Shown one piece after another: positions 52,588 through 61,472 of a stretch of 64,000 nucleotides of DNA. The notes beneath the pieces were generated by a model, which was given only the letters and a program-made list of their open reading frames with translations, made no database searches and was not told where the DNA came from. The stretch is from positions 124,001 through 188,000 of the forward strand of contig LGYU01000013.1 in assembly GCA_001302245.1 (NCBI GenBank), written 5' to 3'. The first letter of the stretch is position 1; each line of letters opens with the position of its first letter. The position numbers were made by a program, and so were the translations under genes. This DNA comes from Chitinophagaceae bacterium PMP191F. Its GTDB lineage: Bacteria; Bacteroidota; Bacteroidia; Chitinophagales; Chitinophagaceae.

Positions 52588-53394
52588 GGAGTAAAAAACC
52601 AGACTAACAGTTGTTTGGTGAAGAGAGCGAAAAAGCTGTGGATTTCCTGTGCGAATCGGCTGATAGGAGGAGGGGTAGAGCCTGAAATGAGGAGTTTAAA
52701 TGTCAAATATGAAATGTTGAAGTGAAAGCCGGAAGAAAGGTGCTCGCAAAGGCGCGGAGGCGCAAAGCTAAGAATGTTGATTTTAAATGTTAAAATATAG
52801 AAGTGAGAGAACGTTTGCTGCGGGCGGGCTGCTAAAAAGCTGACGGGTAATACCGGCCTGAAACTTATACTCCTGTTAAGGCTTTCTCCCTGTTTTGCTG
52901 CGTCTTTGTTCGGATATAAAGCGTACCAACTAAGGGTTTGTACACCGGAAAAACCAGCAAAAGCGGGAGGAAATCCGGAAGAAATAGGCTTGTAAAGTCA
53001 TGAAAGCTGCAAGGTTGAGCCCGTTGAATATTAAATATTTAAGCGGAAAAGCCGGCGTAGTCTCTCGAAGCGCATGTACCCTGCGGTGAAAAGCAAAAAG
53101 GCCAGAATCAGTAGTCCGAAAGAAAGGAGAACGACCGGAAGCCTGAAAGAAAATACCTGTGCAACTGGCTCCTCCGGGCGGGCGCAATACGAAGTTTTAA
53201 GTACGTTTTCATGATTATTGCTAACACCTAACAGCTAATACCTGATAGAGATATTGCGTCATTGCAAAACTTAGCGGTCTTTGCGTGAAACAGGCTGTGG
53301 GTAAATGAAGGGCCGAAAGACCGGAAGCCAGGTACCCACTCACTATTGACCAATCACCATTCACAAACCTGAAACCCGTAACCCGTTCCGGCAC
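52588..53394. repeat. Gene-free region of composite word-like repeats
   Basis: This ~0.8-kb stretch repeats the motif CCGGAAG with neighbours: gccggaagaaagg (52729), atccggaagaaatagg (52974), gaccggaagcctg (53133) and gaccggaagccagg (53320). It also has reiterated gcaaaggcgcggaggcgcaa and cggtctttgcgtgaaacagg text, and ends in cctgaaacccgtaacccg (53368-53385). No frame is gene-like. It resembles an accumulation of short interspersed elements. A related AGTCCGGAAG block is at 26535-26600. Confidence 0.55.
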
Positions 53395-56019
53395 CTACTT
53401 CAGCAACCCCTTGATCTCATTCAGTTTAAGCAATGCTTCTACAGGTGTAAGACGATTGATATCAATGTTTTCGAGCAGTTTGCGAATGTCCTGGAAGGTT
53501 TCAGTATGGGCATCAAAGATGGACAACTGCATTTTCTGCATGGGTATCTGTTTTACCTGCTGATCCAGTTTTTTACGGGTGTCTTCTGTGTCCGGAGTAT
53601 TGTCAACATTCTTTTCTTCCAGGTGATGCAGTATTTCGTTGGCGCGTTGGATCAATCCCGGGGGCATGCCTGCCATTTTTGCCACATGGATACCAAAGCT
53701 GTGTGTGCTGCCACCGGGAGCCAGTTTGCGCAGGAAGATGATCTTATTACCTACTTCCTTATTGGTAACATGGTAGTTGCGGATGCGGGGCATCTTGTTC
53801 TCCAGTTCGTTCAGCTCATGATAGTGTGTGGCAAACAGCGTTTTGGGCGCCTGTGGTGCCTGGTGCAGGTATTCTGCAATACTCCAGGCTATGGAAATAC
53901 CATCGTAGGTAGAGGTACCGCGACCTATTTCATCGAGCAGGATAAGGCTGCCTGGTGTAATATTGTTGATAATGCTGGCGGTTTCGTTCATCTCTACCAT
54001 GAAAGTAGATTCGCCACCGCTCAGGTTGTCGGAGGCACCCACACGGGTGAAGATCTTATCTGTAACAGGTATCAGTGCAGCATCAGCCGGAACAAAACTA
54101 CCCATGTGCGCCATGAGCGTGATCAGGGCTGTTTGTCGCAGGATAGCACTTTTACCACTCATGTTGGGACCGGTAAGAATAATGATCTGTTGTTCCGAAG
54201 GATCGAGCAGGATATCGTTGGAAATATATGGTTCGCCTACGGGCAGATTTCTTTCAATAACCGGGTGGCGACTGGCTTTCAGGTTCAGCATATTGCCATC
54301 GTGCAGTTCCGGTTTTTTGTAATTGTACTGTAAGGCGTTGCCGGCAAAACAGATCAGGCAATCCACAATGGCCAGTACATGACCATTGGCTTGCATAGGT
54401 GCAATATAGTTTTGCAGTTCCTGCAGCAATGCTTCAAACAGGGTCATTTCAATGGCCAGTATCTTTTCTTCTGCACCGGTGATCTTTTCTTCGTATTCCT
54501 TTAGTTCCGGAGTGATATACCTTTCTGCATTGGCAAGTGTTTGCTTGCGTATCCAGTTTTCGGGTACTTTGCTTTTATGAGAATTGGTGACTTCAAGATA
54601 GTAACCAAATACGTTGTTGAAACCAATTTTCAGGGAAGATATGCCGGTTGTTTCAGCTTCTTTCTGTTGCAGTGAAACAAGATATTCTTTACCACTGGTA
54701 GATATTTTCCGCAGATCATCCAGTTCTGCATGAATGCCTTCCTGGATTACACCGCCTTTGGCTACCTGTATGGGTGGATTTTCAACAATCTCTTTACATA
54801 TTCTTTCTGCAATAGCATCACAGGGGTCAAGTGTGGTGGCCAGTTTCTGCAGGTAAGGATCAGTGGCGCCTGCACACAGTTGTTTAATGAAAGCAATATG
54901 TTGTAACCCTCGTGCGATCTGCATCACTTCGCGCGGGTTGATCTTTTTCAAAGGGATTTTACTTACCAGTCGTTCCACATCCCCACATTGTTTGATGTGA
55001 TGCATCACCTGGTTACGCAGGTCCACTTCTTTGATCAGGAATTCAACCAGGTCAAGTCGTTCCTGTATACGTTGCTTATCTTTCAATGGCAGCACTACCC
55101 AGCGTTTCAGCAGGCGGGCCCCCATGGCAGATACGGTATTGTCCAGTACTTTATGTAAGGTATTGCCCTGTTCGGAAGAAGAGCCGATCAGCTCCAGGTT
55201 ACGGATGGTAAAACGGTCCATCCACAGGTAATCTTCCCGATCAATGCGTTGGAGGGAAGTAATGTGCTGCAGGTTGGGATGCTCTGTATCTTTCAGGTAA
55301 TGTAATATTGCTCCGGCTGCAATAATGCCATTGGTTAGTCCTTCAACACCAAATCCTTTCAGTGAATGTGTCTGGAAATGTTTTAACAGGCTTTCTGTAG
55401 CGTATGCTTCATCAAAGATCCAGCTCTCCATGGTGTAAGTGTAGAACTTTGCACCAAAGTTTTCTTTAAAGTGTTTCTGAAAGCTGCGTTGAAAGATAAC
55501 TTCAGCAGGCCTCAGTGTTTGTAACAATTTGTCAATATAATCCTGTTGTCCTTCGGCCAGAAAGAATTCGCCGGTGGAAATATCAAGAAAGGCAATGCCT
55601 GCATTATTGTCTGTAAAATGAATGCCCGCCAGGAAGTTGTTGCTGTTGTGTTCCAGCATTTTTTCGTTGGTGGCTACGCCCGGTGTTACCAGTTCTGTAA
55701 CGCCTCTTTTCACAATACCCTTGGCTGTTTTGGGATCTTCCAACTGATCGCAGATGGCCACACGGTGACCGGCTTTTACCAGTTTGTGCAGGTAAGTATC
55801 CAGTGCATGGTGGGGGAACCCGGCCAGTTCCGACGCGGAGGGATCACCGTTGTTGCGTTTGGTTAAAGTAATGCCCAGCACCTGTGATGTAACAATGGCA
55901 TCCTGTCCGAATGTTTCATAAAAATCGCCTACACGAAACAGCAGGATGGCATCAGGATATCTTTGTTTCACTGCCCGGTGTTGCTGCATTAAAGGTGTTT
56001 CTGCACTTGCTTTAGCCAT
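53395..56019 (-). CDS. mutS: DNA mismatch repair protein MutS
   Basis: An 874-residue protein. The N-terminal mismatch-recognition motif is ILLFRVGDFYETFGQDA, with the Phe-x-Glu residues. The ATPase has Walker A GPNMSGKSAILRQTALI and Walker B LILLDEIGRGTSTYDG, plus ATHYHELNEL. It binds mispairs and recruits MutL. I chose the ATG at 56019 (MAKASAETPLMQQHRAVKQR); the frame continues upstream 13 codons, but the -7 box TATATTTG (56025-56032) lies directly in front of this ATG and would be inside any longer gene. MutL is not in the window. Confidence 0.97.
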   Translation of the reverse strand: MAKASAETPLMQQHRAVKQRYPDAILLFRVGDFYETFGQDAIVTSQVLGITLTKRNNGDPSASELAGFPHHALDTYLHKLVKAGHRVAICDQLEDPKTAKGIVKRGVTELVTPGVATNEKMLEHNSNNFLAGIHFTDNNAGIAFLDISTGEFFLAEGQQDYIDKLLQTLRPAEVIFQRSFQKHFKENFGAKFYTYTMESWIFDEAYATESLLKHFQTHSLKGFGVEGLTNGIIAAGAILHYLKDTEHPNLQHITSLQRIDREDYLWMDRFTIRNLELIGSSSEQGNTLHKVLDNTVSAMGARLLKRWVVLPLKDKQRIQERLDLVEFLIKEVDLRNQVMHHIKQCGDVERLVSKIPLKKINPREVMQIARGLQHIAFIKQLCAGATDPYLQKLATTLDPCDAIAERICKEIVENPPIQVAKGGVIQEGIHAELDDLRKISTSGKEYLVSLQQKEAETTGISSLKIGFNNVFGYYLEVTNSHKSKVPENWIRKQTLANAERYITPELKEYEEKITGAEEKILAIEMTLFEALLQELQNYIAPMQANGHVLAIVDCLICFAGNALQYNYKKPELHDGNMLNLKASRHPVIERNLPVGEPYISNDILLDPSEQQIIILTGPNMSGKSAILRQTALITLMAHMGSFVPADAALIPVTDKIFTRVGASDNLSGGESTFMVEMNETASIINNITPGSLILLDEIGRGTSTYDGISIAWSIAEYLHQAPQAPKTLFATHYHELNELENKMPRIRNYHVTNKEVGNKIIFLRKLAPGGSTHSFGIHVAKMAGMPPGLIQRANEILHHLEEKNVDNTPDTEDTRKKLDQQVKQIPMQKMQLSIFDAHTETFQDIRKLLENIDINRLTPVEALLKLNEIKGLLK

Positions 56020-56024
56020 GGCGG

Positions 56025-56032
56025 CAAATATA
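56025..56032 (-). promoter_or_regulatory. -7 promoter box of mutS
   Basis: TATATTTG on the minus strand matches TAnnTTTG and ends 5 nt before the ATG at 56019. A leaderless mRNA is predicted. Confidence 0.65.
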
Positions 56033-56170
56033 GGAAATACCATGTGCTGATGTACCAATTTACCAATGAGGTAATGGGGGGAATGGTTTATGTGGGAATT
56101 GTGTGGAAATTTTAATTAGCAGATGTACAGATATACCAATGTGCAAATGGAATAACAGCGGAATGTGTTT

Positions 56171-56312
56171 TAATTTGAAAATTTGAGAATTTGAAGATTT
56201 GAAAATGGAATACAGTTGTGAGCTTTGGGCTATATGCCAGACGGAAACACCTGGTATTATGAGAAAGACAGAAATTAAAGTACCTGAAACCCGTAACCTG
56301 AAACCAATAACA
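56171..56312. repeat. Two word-like repeats upstream of the TrmH-type gene
   Basis: First block: tttgaaaatttgagaatttg and aagatttgaaaatg (56176-56209), a degenerate TTTGAAAA tandem. Second: cctgaaacccgtaacctg and aaaccaataac (56283-56312), the same words as at 53368-53385. Confidence 0.5.
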
Positions 56313-56322
56313 GCCTTTGGCC

Positions 56323-56330
56323 TATCTTCG
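56323..56330 (+). promoter_or_regulatory. -7-like box of the TrmH-type gene
   Basis: TATCTTCG differs from TAnnTTTG at one position; it ends 4 nt before the ATG at 56335. Confidence 0.5.
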
Positions 56331-56334
56331 CGGC

Positions 56335-56868
56335 ATGCGTAAATTAAGCATGGACGAGTTGAACCGGAAAACAGTGGACGAATTCCGGGAGGCAGAAAAA
56401 ACGCCTGTAGTGGTGGTGCTGGACAATATCCGCAGTATGCACAATGTAGGAAGTGTGTTCCGTACATCTGACGCTTTTTTACTGGAAAGTATGTACCTGT
56501 GTGGCTATACTCCACAACCCCCTCATCGCGATATACATAAAACGGCACTGGGTGCTACGGAAACAGTACACTGGCAGTACTTTGCAACTACCAGCGGGGC
56601 TGTACAGCAGTTGCGTTCAGAAGGGTATCATATTTTCGCTATTGAACAGGCTGAAAACAGTGTTGCCTTAAACAGTTTCCCGGCAAAACAATATGCAAAA
56701 GTGGCTGTTATATTTGGCAATGAAGTGAGCGGTGTGGATGCAGAAGTGATCGGTATGAGCGATGGTTGTATTGAAATTCCCCAACTGGGAATGAAACACT
56801 CCCTCAATATCTCTGTTGCCGCAGGAATTGTGTTGTGGGAGCTGTTTAAACAACTAAGAACAGTGTAG
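56335..56868 (+). CDS. TrmH/SpoU-family RNA ribose methyltransferase
   Basis: A 177-residue SPOUT-fold protein. Motif 1: VVVLDNIRSMHNVGSVFRTS (Asn and Arg conserved). Motif 2: VAVIFGNEVSGVDAEVIG. Motif 3: CIEIPQLGMKHSLNISVAAG, with the trefoil-knot cofactor loop. It 2'-O-methylates a ribose in tRNA or rRNA; the target cannot be told. It lacks the N-terminal extension of RlmB. The stop is 1 nt before the next ATG, so it is translationally linked to it. Confidence 0.9.
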   Translation: MRKLSMDELNRKTVDEFREAEKTPVVVVLDNIRSMHNVGSVFRTSDAFLLESMYLCGYTPQPPHRDIHKTALGATETVHWQYFATTSGAVQQLRSEGYHIFAIEQAENSVALNSFPAKQYAKVAVIFGNEVSGVDAEVIGMSDGCIEIPQLGMKHSLNISVAAGIVLWELFKQLRTV

Positions 56869-56869
56869 T

Positions 56870-57799
56870 ATGACTGAGTTACCCCGTGAAGAAGCGATCC
56901 ATACCGGTATTCCGGACGATTTCCGGCATTTGCTGGAGCAGAATGCTTATGATAAGGTGCTTCAGCTTGTGCTGGGCTACTTTATAGATAAGGGAGAACG
57001 CGTGATTTCTTTGAAAGACGGGATCCTGCTGGTACAGGACGATGAGAAAAAGGAACTGAAATACGGGTTGGATAACCTGGTGAGAATAGTGGCCGCAACT
57101 TCTTTGGCAGACTGGGAATCTGTGATCTATTCTTATTTTAACAAGGTTAACTTTGCTGAAAATGCATACCGGTTCTTTTTTAAGGATTTTGAGCATGCGC
57201 GTATGCATATCAAAGCACTTATTAAACCGGAAGCCATTCTTGGATATGAGTTTGCGCGCGATTTGGTGAACAGAAGGGATTTTCCCGGAACCTGTACTGT
57301 GCTGGTTTTTGATTACAATGGTCAGTTCAGGTTCTTAAGCAGTGATGATGTAAAAGAATGGCAACAGGAAGAAGCGGTATTGTTTGAAGAGGCTTTGTGT
57401 AATATTGCACAGGAAGAAGTAACAGTGCATAAAATGGAAGTAGAGAATGGAATAGAGATCTATACGTTTTTTAGTGGCGATTTTTCGGCTGTGAAAATGA
57501 TAGAGCTGGAACGCAATGCAGATTTTGCACACGGTACTTATGGTGCAGTGGTAACCATCCCAACAAAAGGCGCTGCGTTTGTATCGCCCGTGGTGAATCA
57601 GCAGGTAATGAAACAGGTGGAGATACTGGCACCATTGGCAACACAGTTTTTTGAACAGAATCCCGGTAATATTACTCCGGATATTTTCTGGTATTACCGC
57701 GGGCAGATACAGGAATTTATTAAAAAGCCTGCAGCCAATGGATTTACATCCATCGCCATGCCGGCAGGGCTGGTACAATTACTGGCATCAACACAATAA
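56870..57799 (+). CDS. Conserved cytoplasmic protein of unknown function
   Basis: A 309-residue protein without signal peptide or membrane helix. Notable stretches: LKDGILLVQDDEKKELKYGL near the N-terminus, ARDLVNRRDFPGTCTVLVFD in the middle, and VTIPTKGAAFVSPVVNQQVM towards the end. Its general layout reminds me of DUF1444-like proteins, but I could not confirm this. It is tightly packed between the TrmH-type gene (1 nt) and the UbiA gene (1 nt between the stop and the ATG), so the three form an operon. Confidence 0.7.
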   Translation: MTELPREEAIHTGIPDDFRHLLEQNAYDKVLQLVLGYFIDKGERVISLKDGILLVQDDEKKELKYGLDNLVRIVAATSLADWESVIYSYFNKVNFAENAYRFFFKDFEHARMHIKALIKPEAILGYEFARDLVNRRDFPGTCTVLVFDYNGQFRFLSSDDVKEWQQEEAVLFEEALCNIAQEEVTVHKMEVENGIEIYTFFSGDFSAVKMIELERNADFAHGTYGAVVTIPTKGAAFVSPVVNQQVMKQVEILAPLATQFFEQNPGNITPDIFWYYRGQIQEFIKKPAANGFTSIAMPAGLVQLLASTQ

Positions 57800-57800
57800 C

Positions 57801-58757
57801 ATGGGAACAGTTAAGAATTATTTATCGCTTATTAAGTTTTCGCATACCATCTTCGCTATGCCCTTTGCGATGATTGGTTTTTTTCTCGGGATGGCAGGTA
57901 TAGAGGTTACTTATTCTGCAGTACCCGGTTGGCATACTGTTATGTTTGATAATTCAGTGTTGTATAGCAATGTAACGGGGGAGGGAAACGTGCTACTGGG
58001 AATTAAGTATTTTGCCGTTAAGCTTATACTGGTTATTCTTTGTATGGTATTTGCCCGTAGTGCTGCAATGGCCTTTAACCGCTGGCTGGATGCCAGGTTT
58101 GATGCATTGAACCCCCGTACGTCCATCCGTGAAATTCCTGCCGGTATTTTAAAAGCAGATAAGGTACTGACCTTTGTAATTGTGAACTGCCTGTTGTTCG
58201 TAACCTGTACCTGGTTCATTAACCGGCTTTGTTTTTTATTGTCGCCTGTAGCTTTATTTGTAATTCTTTTCTATAGCTATACCAAACGTTTTACGCCTTT
58301 GTGCCACCTGGTACTGGGAGTGGGTTTGTCACTGGCACCCATAGGTGCTTATCTTGCGGTTACAGGAGCGTTTGCCGTATTGCCGGTACTGTTCTCTTTT
58401 GCAGTTGTATTCTGGGTAAGCGGTTTTGATATTATCTACGCTTTGCAGGATGAAGAGTTTGATAAAAGTCAGCAACTGTATTCCATGCCTTCCTGGCTGG
58501 GTAAGGCAAAAGCGCTGCGTGTTTCTGAATTATTGCATGTGCTGAGTGCAGCCTGTGTAGTTATTGCCGGTATTTACGGCGGTTTTCATTGGTTATACTG
58601 GGCGGGTGTTGCAGTGTTTGCGGGTATGCTTATTTATCAGCATTCTATTGTAAAACCCGGTGACCTGCGTCGTGTAAATCTTGCTTTTATGACTGCCAAT
58701 GGTATTGCATCTGTGGTATTTGCAGTGTTTGTGATTGCTGATATCTTTATGCAATGA
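57801..58757 (+). CDS. UbiA-family prenyltransferase (menaquinone-type)
   Basis: A 318-residue integral membrane prenyltransferase with about 8-9 predicted helices. The first Asp-rich motif is NRWLDARFDALNPRT (~residues 90-104) and the second DEEFDKSQQLYSMPSW (~214-229). Both bind Mg2+-prenyl diphosphate. It attaches a polyprenyl chain to an aromatic ring, probably in menaquinone synthesis (MqnP-like) because Bacteroidota use menaquinone. The start is the ATG at 57801, immediately after the upstream stop; earlier in-frame codons overlap that gene. Confidence 0.85.
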   Translation: MGTVKNYLSLIKFSHTIFAMPFAMIGFFLGMAGIEVTYSAVPGWHTVMFDNSVLYSNVTGEGNVLLGIKYFAVKLILVILCMVFARSAAMAFNRWLDARFDALNPRTSIREIPAGILKADKVLTFVIVNCLLFVTCTWFINRLCFLLSPVALFVILFYSYTKRFTPLCHLVLGVGLSLAPIGAYLAVTGAFAVLPVLFSFAVVFWVSGFDIIYALQDEEFDKSQQLYSMPSWLGKAKALRVSELLHVLSAACVVIAGIYGGFHWLYWAGVAVFAGMLIYQHSIVKPGDLRRVNLAFMTANGIASVVFAVFVIADIFMQ

Positions 58758-58888
58758 CCTACCAGGCTATAGAACAAGCGCTGAGGCTTTTGTTAACCGC
58801 GCAGAAGAAGAGGAGCAGAGTCTTCGCAGTAGGGATCCGGATAACTCTTTCTCCTGTTCTCCACGGTCAGGCAAACTAGCTGTATTAA

Positions 58889-59671
58889 TTATTTCAGCGC
58901 AAATACTACATTGATCTCAAACTTCAGGGTGATCTTTTTAAAGTCGATCACTGATTCTTCTGCCTTATCATACGAATAATTGAGCGCCATATTGGAATTC
59001 ATTACTCTTTGCTGGTAAACAGGCATTACCTGTATTTCCTGTGGTTCGGTAATGGTGATGGCTTCTCCTGCTTTTTCGTCGATGGCGGCAGCCAGGGCAA
59101 CCGCTTTTTCTTTGGCAGCTTTAATAGCCTGTAGCTTCAGTTGCTGACGGTATTCCTGTATTTTGCTGTGTGATGTACGGTCGATACGGAAATTCTGTGT
59201 GGCATCATCATCCAGCTTTTCTACCAGCTCATCAATTTTTTTGCTGTTGCTGAATTTGATCTGGTATGAGATAGAAGCATACATCTCTTCTTTCTTTTTC
59301 TTTTTGCTGAGCCATGGATTGCCATTATAACCTTCGTATGATGCAATGGTGATCACAGAATCGGGTAAACCAATATTGCGGCAGTTTTCAAGGAATGCAG
59401 CCTTGATTTTGTCAATACTGATCTTACCGGAACCTTTTTTATCATATTCTTTCAGGTCTACAATTACATAAATTTCATCCGGTATTAAAGATAGCTGTGC
59501 GCTGCCGGTAACTGTAATGGTTTTGGGAAAAGGATTGTTAACCACCTGCGCATTGATGCGTGCAGTGTTTAATAATAACATGCCAGTGGCCACAATCAGT
59601 GCCATTATCACGGTTCTTACTGTTAATGATCCGTTCATATTCTTTTGCGATGTTTGGGTAAATGCTTTCAT
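58889..59671 (-). CDS. SIMPL-domain exported protein
   Basis: A 260-residue protein. A hydrophobic segment at ~17-40 (TVIMALIVATGMLLLNTARI) ending INAQ is the signal sequence. The mature part begins ITVTGSAQLSLIPDEIYVIV, the SIMPL opening G.A.....PD.., followed by KLQAIKAAKEKAVALAAAID near the end. DUF541/SIMPL proteins are periplasmic oligomers of uncertain role. The start may be 59671 or the Met at 59638. Confidence 0.88.
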   Translation of the reverse strand: MKAFTQTSQKNMNGSLTVRTVIMALIVATGMLLLNTARINAQVVNNPFPKTITVTGSAQLSLIPDEIYVIVDLKEYDKKGSGKISIDKIKAAFLENCRNIGLPDSVITIASYEGYNGNPWLSKKKKKEEMYASISYQIKFSNSKKIDELVEKLDDDATQNFRIDRTSHSKIQEYRQQLKLQAIKAAKEKAVALAAAIDEKAGEAITITEPQEIQVMPVYQQRVMNSNMALNYSYDKAEESVIDFKKITLKFEINVVFALK

Positions 59672-59791
59672 ACAATATGCTTTTTTACATGGATGAGCAA
59701 TAAATATGGATTACATAAAGCGGAAATAGTAACGCATGGTAATTAACATTTCCTTAATTTCGGCGGATATTTTTTTGAAAAGAAGTAATTG

Positions 59792-60556
59792 ATGAGTTCG
59801 TTCCGTGAACGATTGAAAAAAATCAGCCTGGTACGTAAGCTGGTATACATGGTGGTAGGCGCTGTATCTTACCCCGGGCTTGCTATAATCAACAAGCTGA
59901 AGATCTCAGGTACTGAGCACCTGGAGAATCTTCCTAAGGGAAACGTATTGTTTGTCAGTAATCACCAGACTTACTTTGCAGACGTAATTACCTTTCTGCA
60001 TATTTTCTGTGCCGTTAAATGGCGCAAAAAGAACAGGCTGGGTATTCCTTATTACCTGTTGAATCCTTTCACCAGAGTGTTCTATGTGGCAGCAGAAGAA
60101 ACCATGAATGGCAGTTGGGTAAGCCGTTTGTTTACATTGGCCGGGGCACTTACCGTTAAAAGAACATGGCGCCCCGAAGGTGCTGAAGTACGTAAAGGAC
60201 TGGATCCTTCCGACACACGTAAAATAGCCCGCGCATTGAACGAGAACTGGGTGATCACCTTTCCGCAGGGTACCACCAAACCTTTTGCACCCGGGCGCAA
60301 GGGTACTGCCTATATTATCAAACTGAGCAAGCCTATTGTGATACCGGTGGTGATCAGTGGTTTCTGGCGTGCCTTCAATAAAAAAGGATTGAAACTGAAA
60401 AAGAAAGGCACACAGCTTTCAGTAACCTTCAAAGCACCTTTAGAACTTGATTACGATGCTTCCCCCGAAGCGATCATGGAAAAAGTGATGGATGCCATTG
60501 AACAAAGCAAGCCATATATGATGAAGGGCGCACATCATTGGAAAACACCGGTGTGA
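59792..60556 (+). CDS. Lysophospholipid acyltransferase family protein
   Basis: A 254-residue PlsC-like protein. The catalytic motif is SNHQTYFADV, in which His58 and Asp64 are separated by five residues, one more than the usual HX4D. Block 3 is ITFPQGTTKPF instead of FPEGT. One membrane segment lies at ~15-35. It probably acylates a lysophospholipid or glycolipid on the cytoplasmic face; I cannot assign PlsC itself. Start: ATG at 59792, one codon after an in-frame TTG. Confidence 0.85.
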   Translation: MSSFRERLKKISLVRKLVYMVVGAVSYPGLAIINKLKISGTEHLENLPKGNVLFVSNHQTYFADVITFLHIFCAVKWRKKNRLGIPYYLLNPFTRVFYVAAEETMNGSWVSRLFTLAGALTVKRTWRPEGAEVRKGLDPSDTRKIARALNENWVITFPQGTTKPFAPGRKGTAYIIKLSKPIVIPVVISGFWRAFNKKGLKLKKKGTQLSVTFKAPLELDYDASPEAIMEKVMDAIEQSKPYMMKGAHHWKTPV

Positions 60557-60619
60557 TTTAAAAAGTTAAAAATGGAATACAGCTCTGGTCCTGCATTACA
60601 GCAGCGATCCTGACCTGAA

Positions 60620-60658
60620 ACATTTCCTCCTTATCACTTTCCACCTTAAACCTTCAGC
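60620..60658. repeat. Word-like CACCTTAAAC-type text
   Basis: ttatcactttccaccttaaa ccttcag between the convergent acyltransferase and thioesterase genes. Complementary text (gtttaaggtgtaaagtttaa) occurs at 63840-63860. Confidence 0.4.
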
Positions 60659-61180
60659 TTAATTTTTAAAAAACAATGCTTTCAGTTCTGTAGCATCATC
60701 CGGTTTCATTTTACCGCCCAGGATGAGGCGTATCTGTCTTCTGCGCAGTGCGCCATCAAACAGGATCTTTTCTTCGTCGGAGATAGGAATAGTAGGAGGT
60801 ACCGGGCTGGATTTTCCATCGGGGTCCAGTGCCACGAATGTATAGTAGGCTTCGTTGCTTTTGTATTTATACTGACGGATAGCATCTTCACCCCACACTC
60901 TCATATGTACTTCCATAGAAGAAGTGAATGCACGGGATACTTTTGCCTCAATATGTACTACATTTCCCAGTTTAATGGGATTTTCAAATGAAATATTGTC
61001 TACAGAAGCTGTTACTACAGGGGCATTACAATGTTTCATGGCTGCCAGCGCCGCTGCGATGTCCATCCAATACATCAATCGGCCTCCCATCAGGTTACCA
61101 AATGTATTGGTATCGTTGGGAAGTACCAGTTCTGTCATCACCACAAAAGACTCGGACGGATTTCTTGCCTGCTGGCCCAT
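60659..61180 (-). CDS. Acyl-CoA thioesterase (YciA/BACH-type hotdog)
   Basis: A 173-residue single-hotdog enzyme. NTFGNLMGGRLMYWMDIAAA holds the Asn and Asp of the active site, and SVDNISFENPIKLGNVVHIE the substrate-binding strand. YYTFVALDPDGK and LRRRQIRLILGG lie towards the end. It hydrolyses acyl-CoAs in the cytoplasm. I chose the ATG at 61180; the longer frame enters a dispersed repeat and looks non-coding. The -7 box TATCTTTG at 61196-61203 supports this start. Confidence 0.9.
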   Translation of the reverse strand: MGQQARNPSESFVVMTELVLPNDTNTFGNLMGGRLMYWMDIAAALAAMKHCNAPVVTASVDNISFENPIKLGNVVHIEAKVSRAFTSSMEVHMRVWGEDAIRQYKYKSNEAYYTFVALDPDGKSSPVPPTIPISDEEKILFDGALRRRQIRLILGGKMKPDDATELKALFFKN

Positions 61181-61195
61181 ATGCTGAATTTTGCG

Positions 61196-61203
61196 CAAAG
61201 ATA
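61196..61203 (-). promoter_or_regulatory. -7 promoter box of the thioesterase gene
   Basis: TATCTTTG on the minus strand matches TAnnTTTG; 15 nt separate it from the ATG at 61180. Confidence 0.6.
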
Positions 61204-61208
61204 GGGGA

Positions 61209-61471
61209 GAAGTTTCGGGTTTGGAGTTCCGGGGTTCCGAAGACGTGAAACGTGAGGCGTCAGTCGTGCGTGGGTTCCTGCTGTATTTGCTCACCGCCCG
61301 AAGTTCACAGCATTTCATACCTTCTTCCGGGCTTTTTTTGAGCCACAAAGATACGGAGGCCAAAGGAGCACGAAGAAAGGTGCTGGCTTTTAAGTATTAG
61401 CAGCGAGGTAATCCTTATTAACTTTTCAACCTGTTTCTACTTCGCCTCTTGGCGAGCGTTATGGCTTACGG
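61209..61471 (+). repeat. Dispersed intergenic repeat, copy B
   Basis: The plus strand matches the minus strand of 26594-26823 along its whole length (see copy A), including ctgctgtatttgctcaccgc, cacgaagaaaggtgct and aatccttattaacttttcaa. It is about 30 bp longer than copy A because of insertions. It fills the gap between the thioesterase promoter and the epimerase stop. Confidence 0.7.
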
Positions 61472-61472
61472 A

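Noticed and set aside
53506-54333. 275-residue plus-strand frame opposite mutS
   Set aside because: Antisense shadow of the conserved MutS ATPase region; composition is not gene-like.
61181-61363. N-terminal extension of the acyl-CoA thioesterase
   Set aside because: The extra 61 codons run through the -7 box and dispersed repeat B, and contain no conserved residues; ATG at 61180 fits the family.
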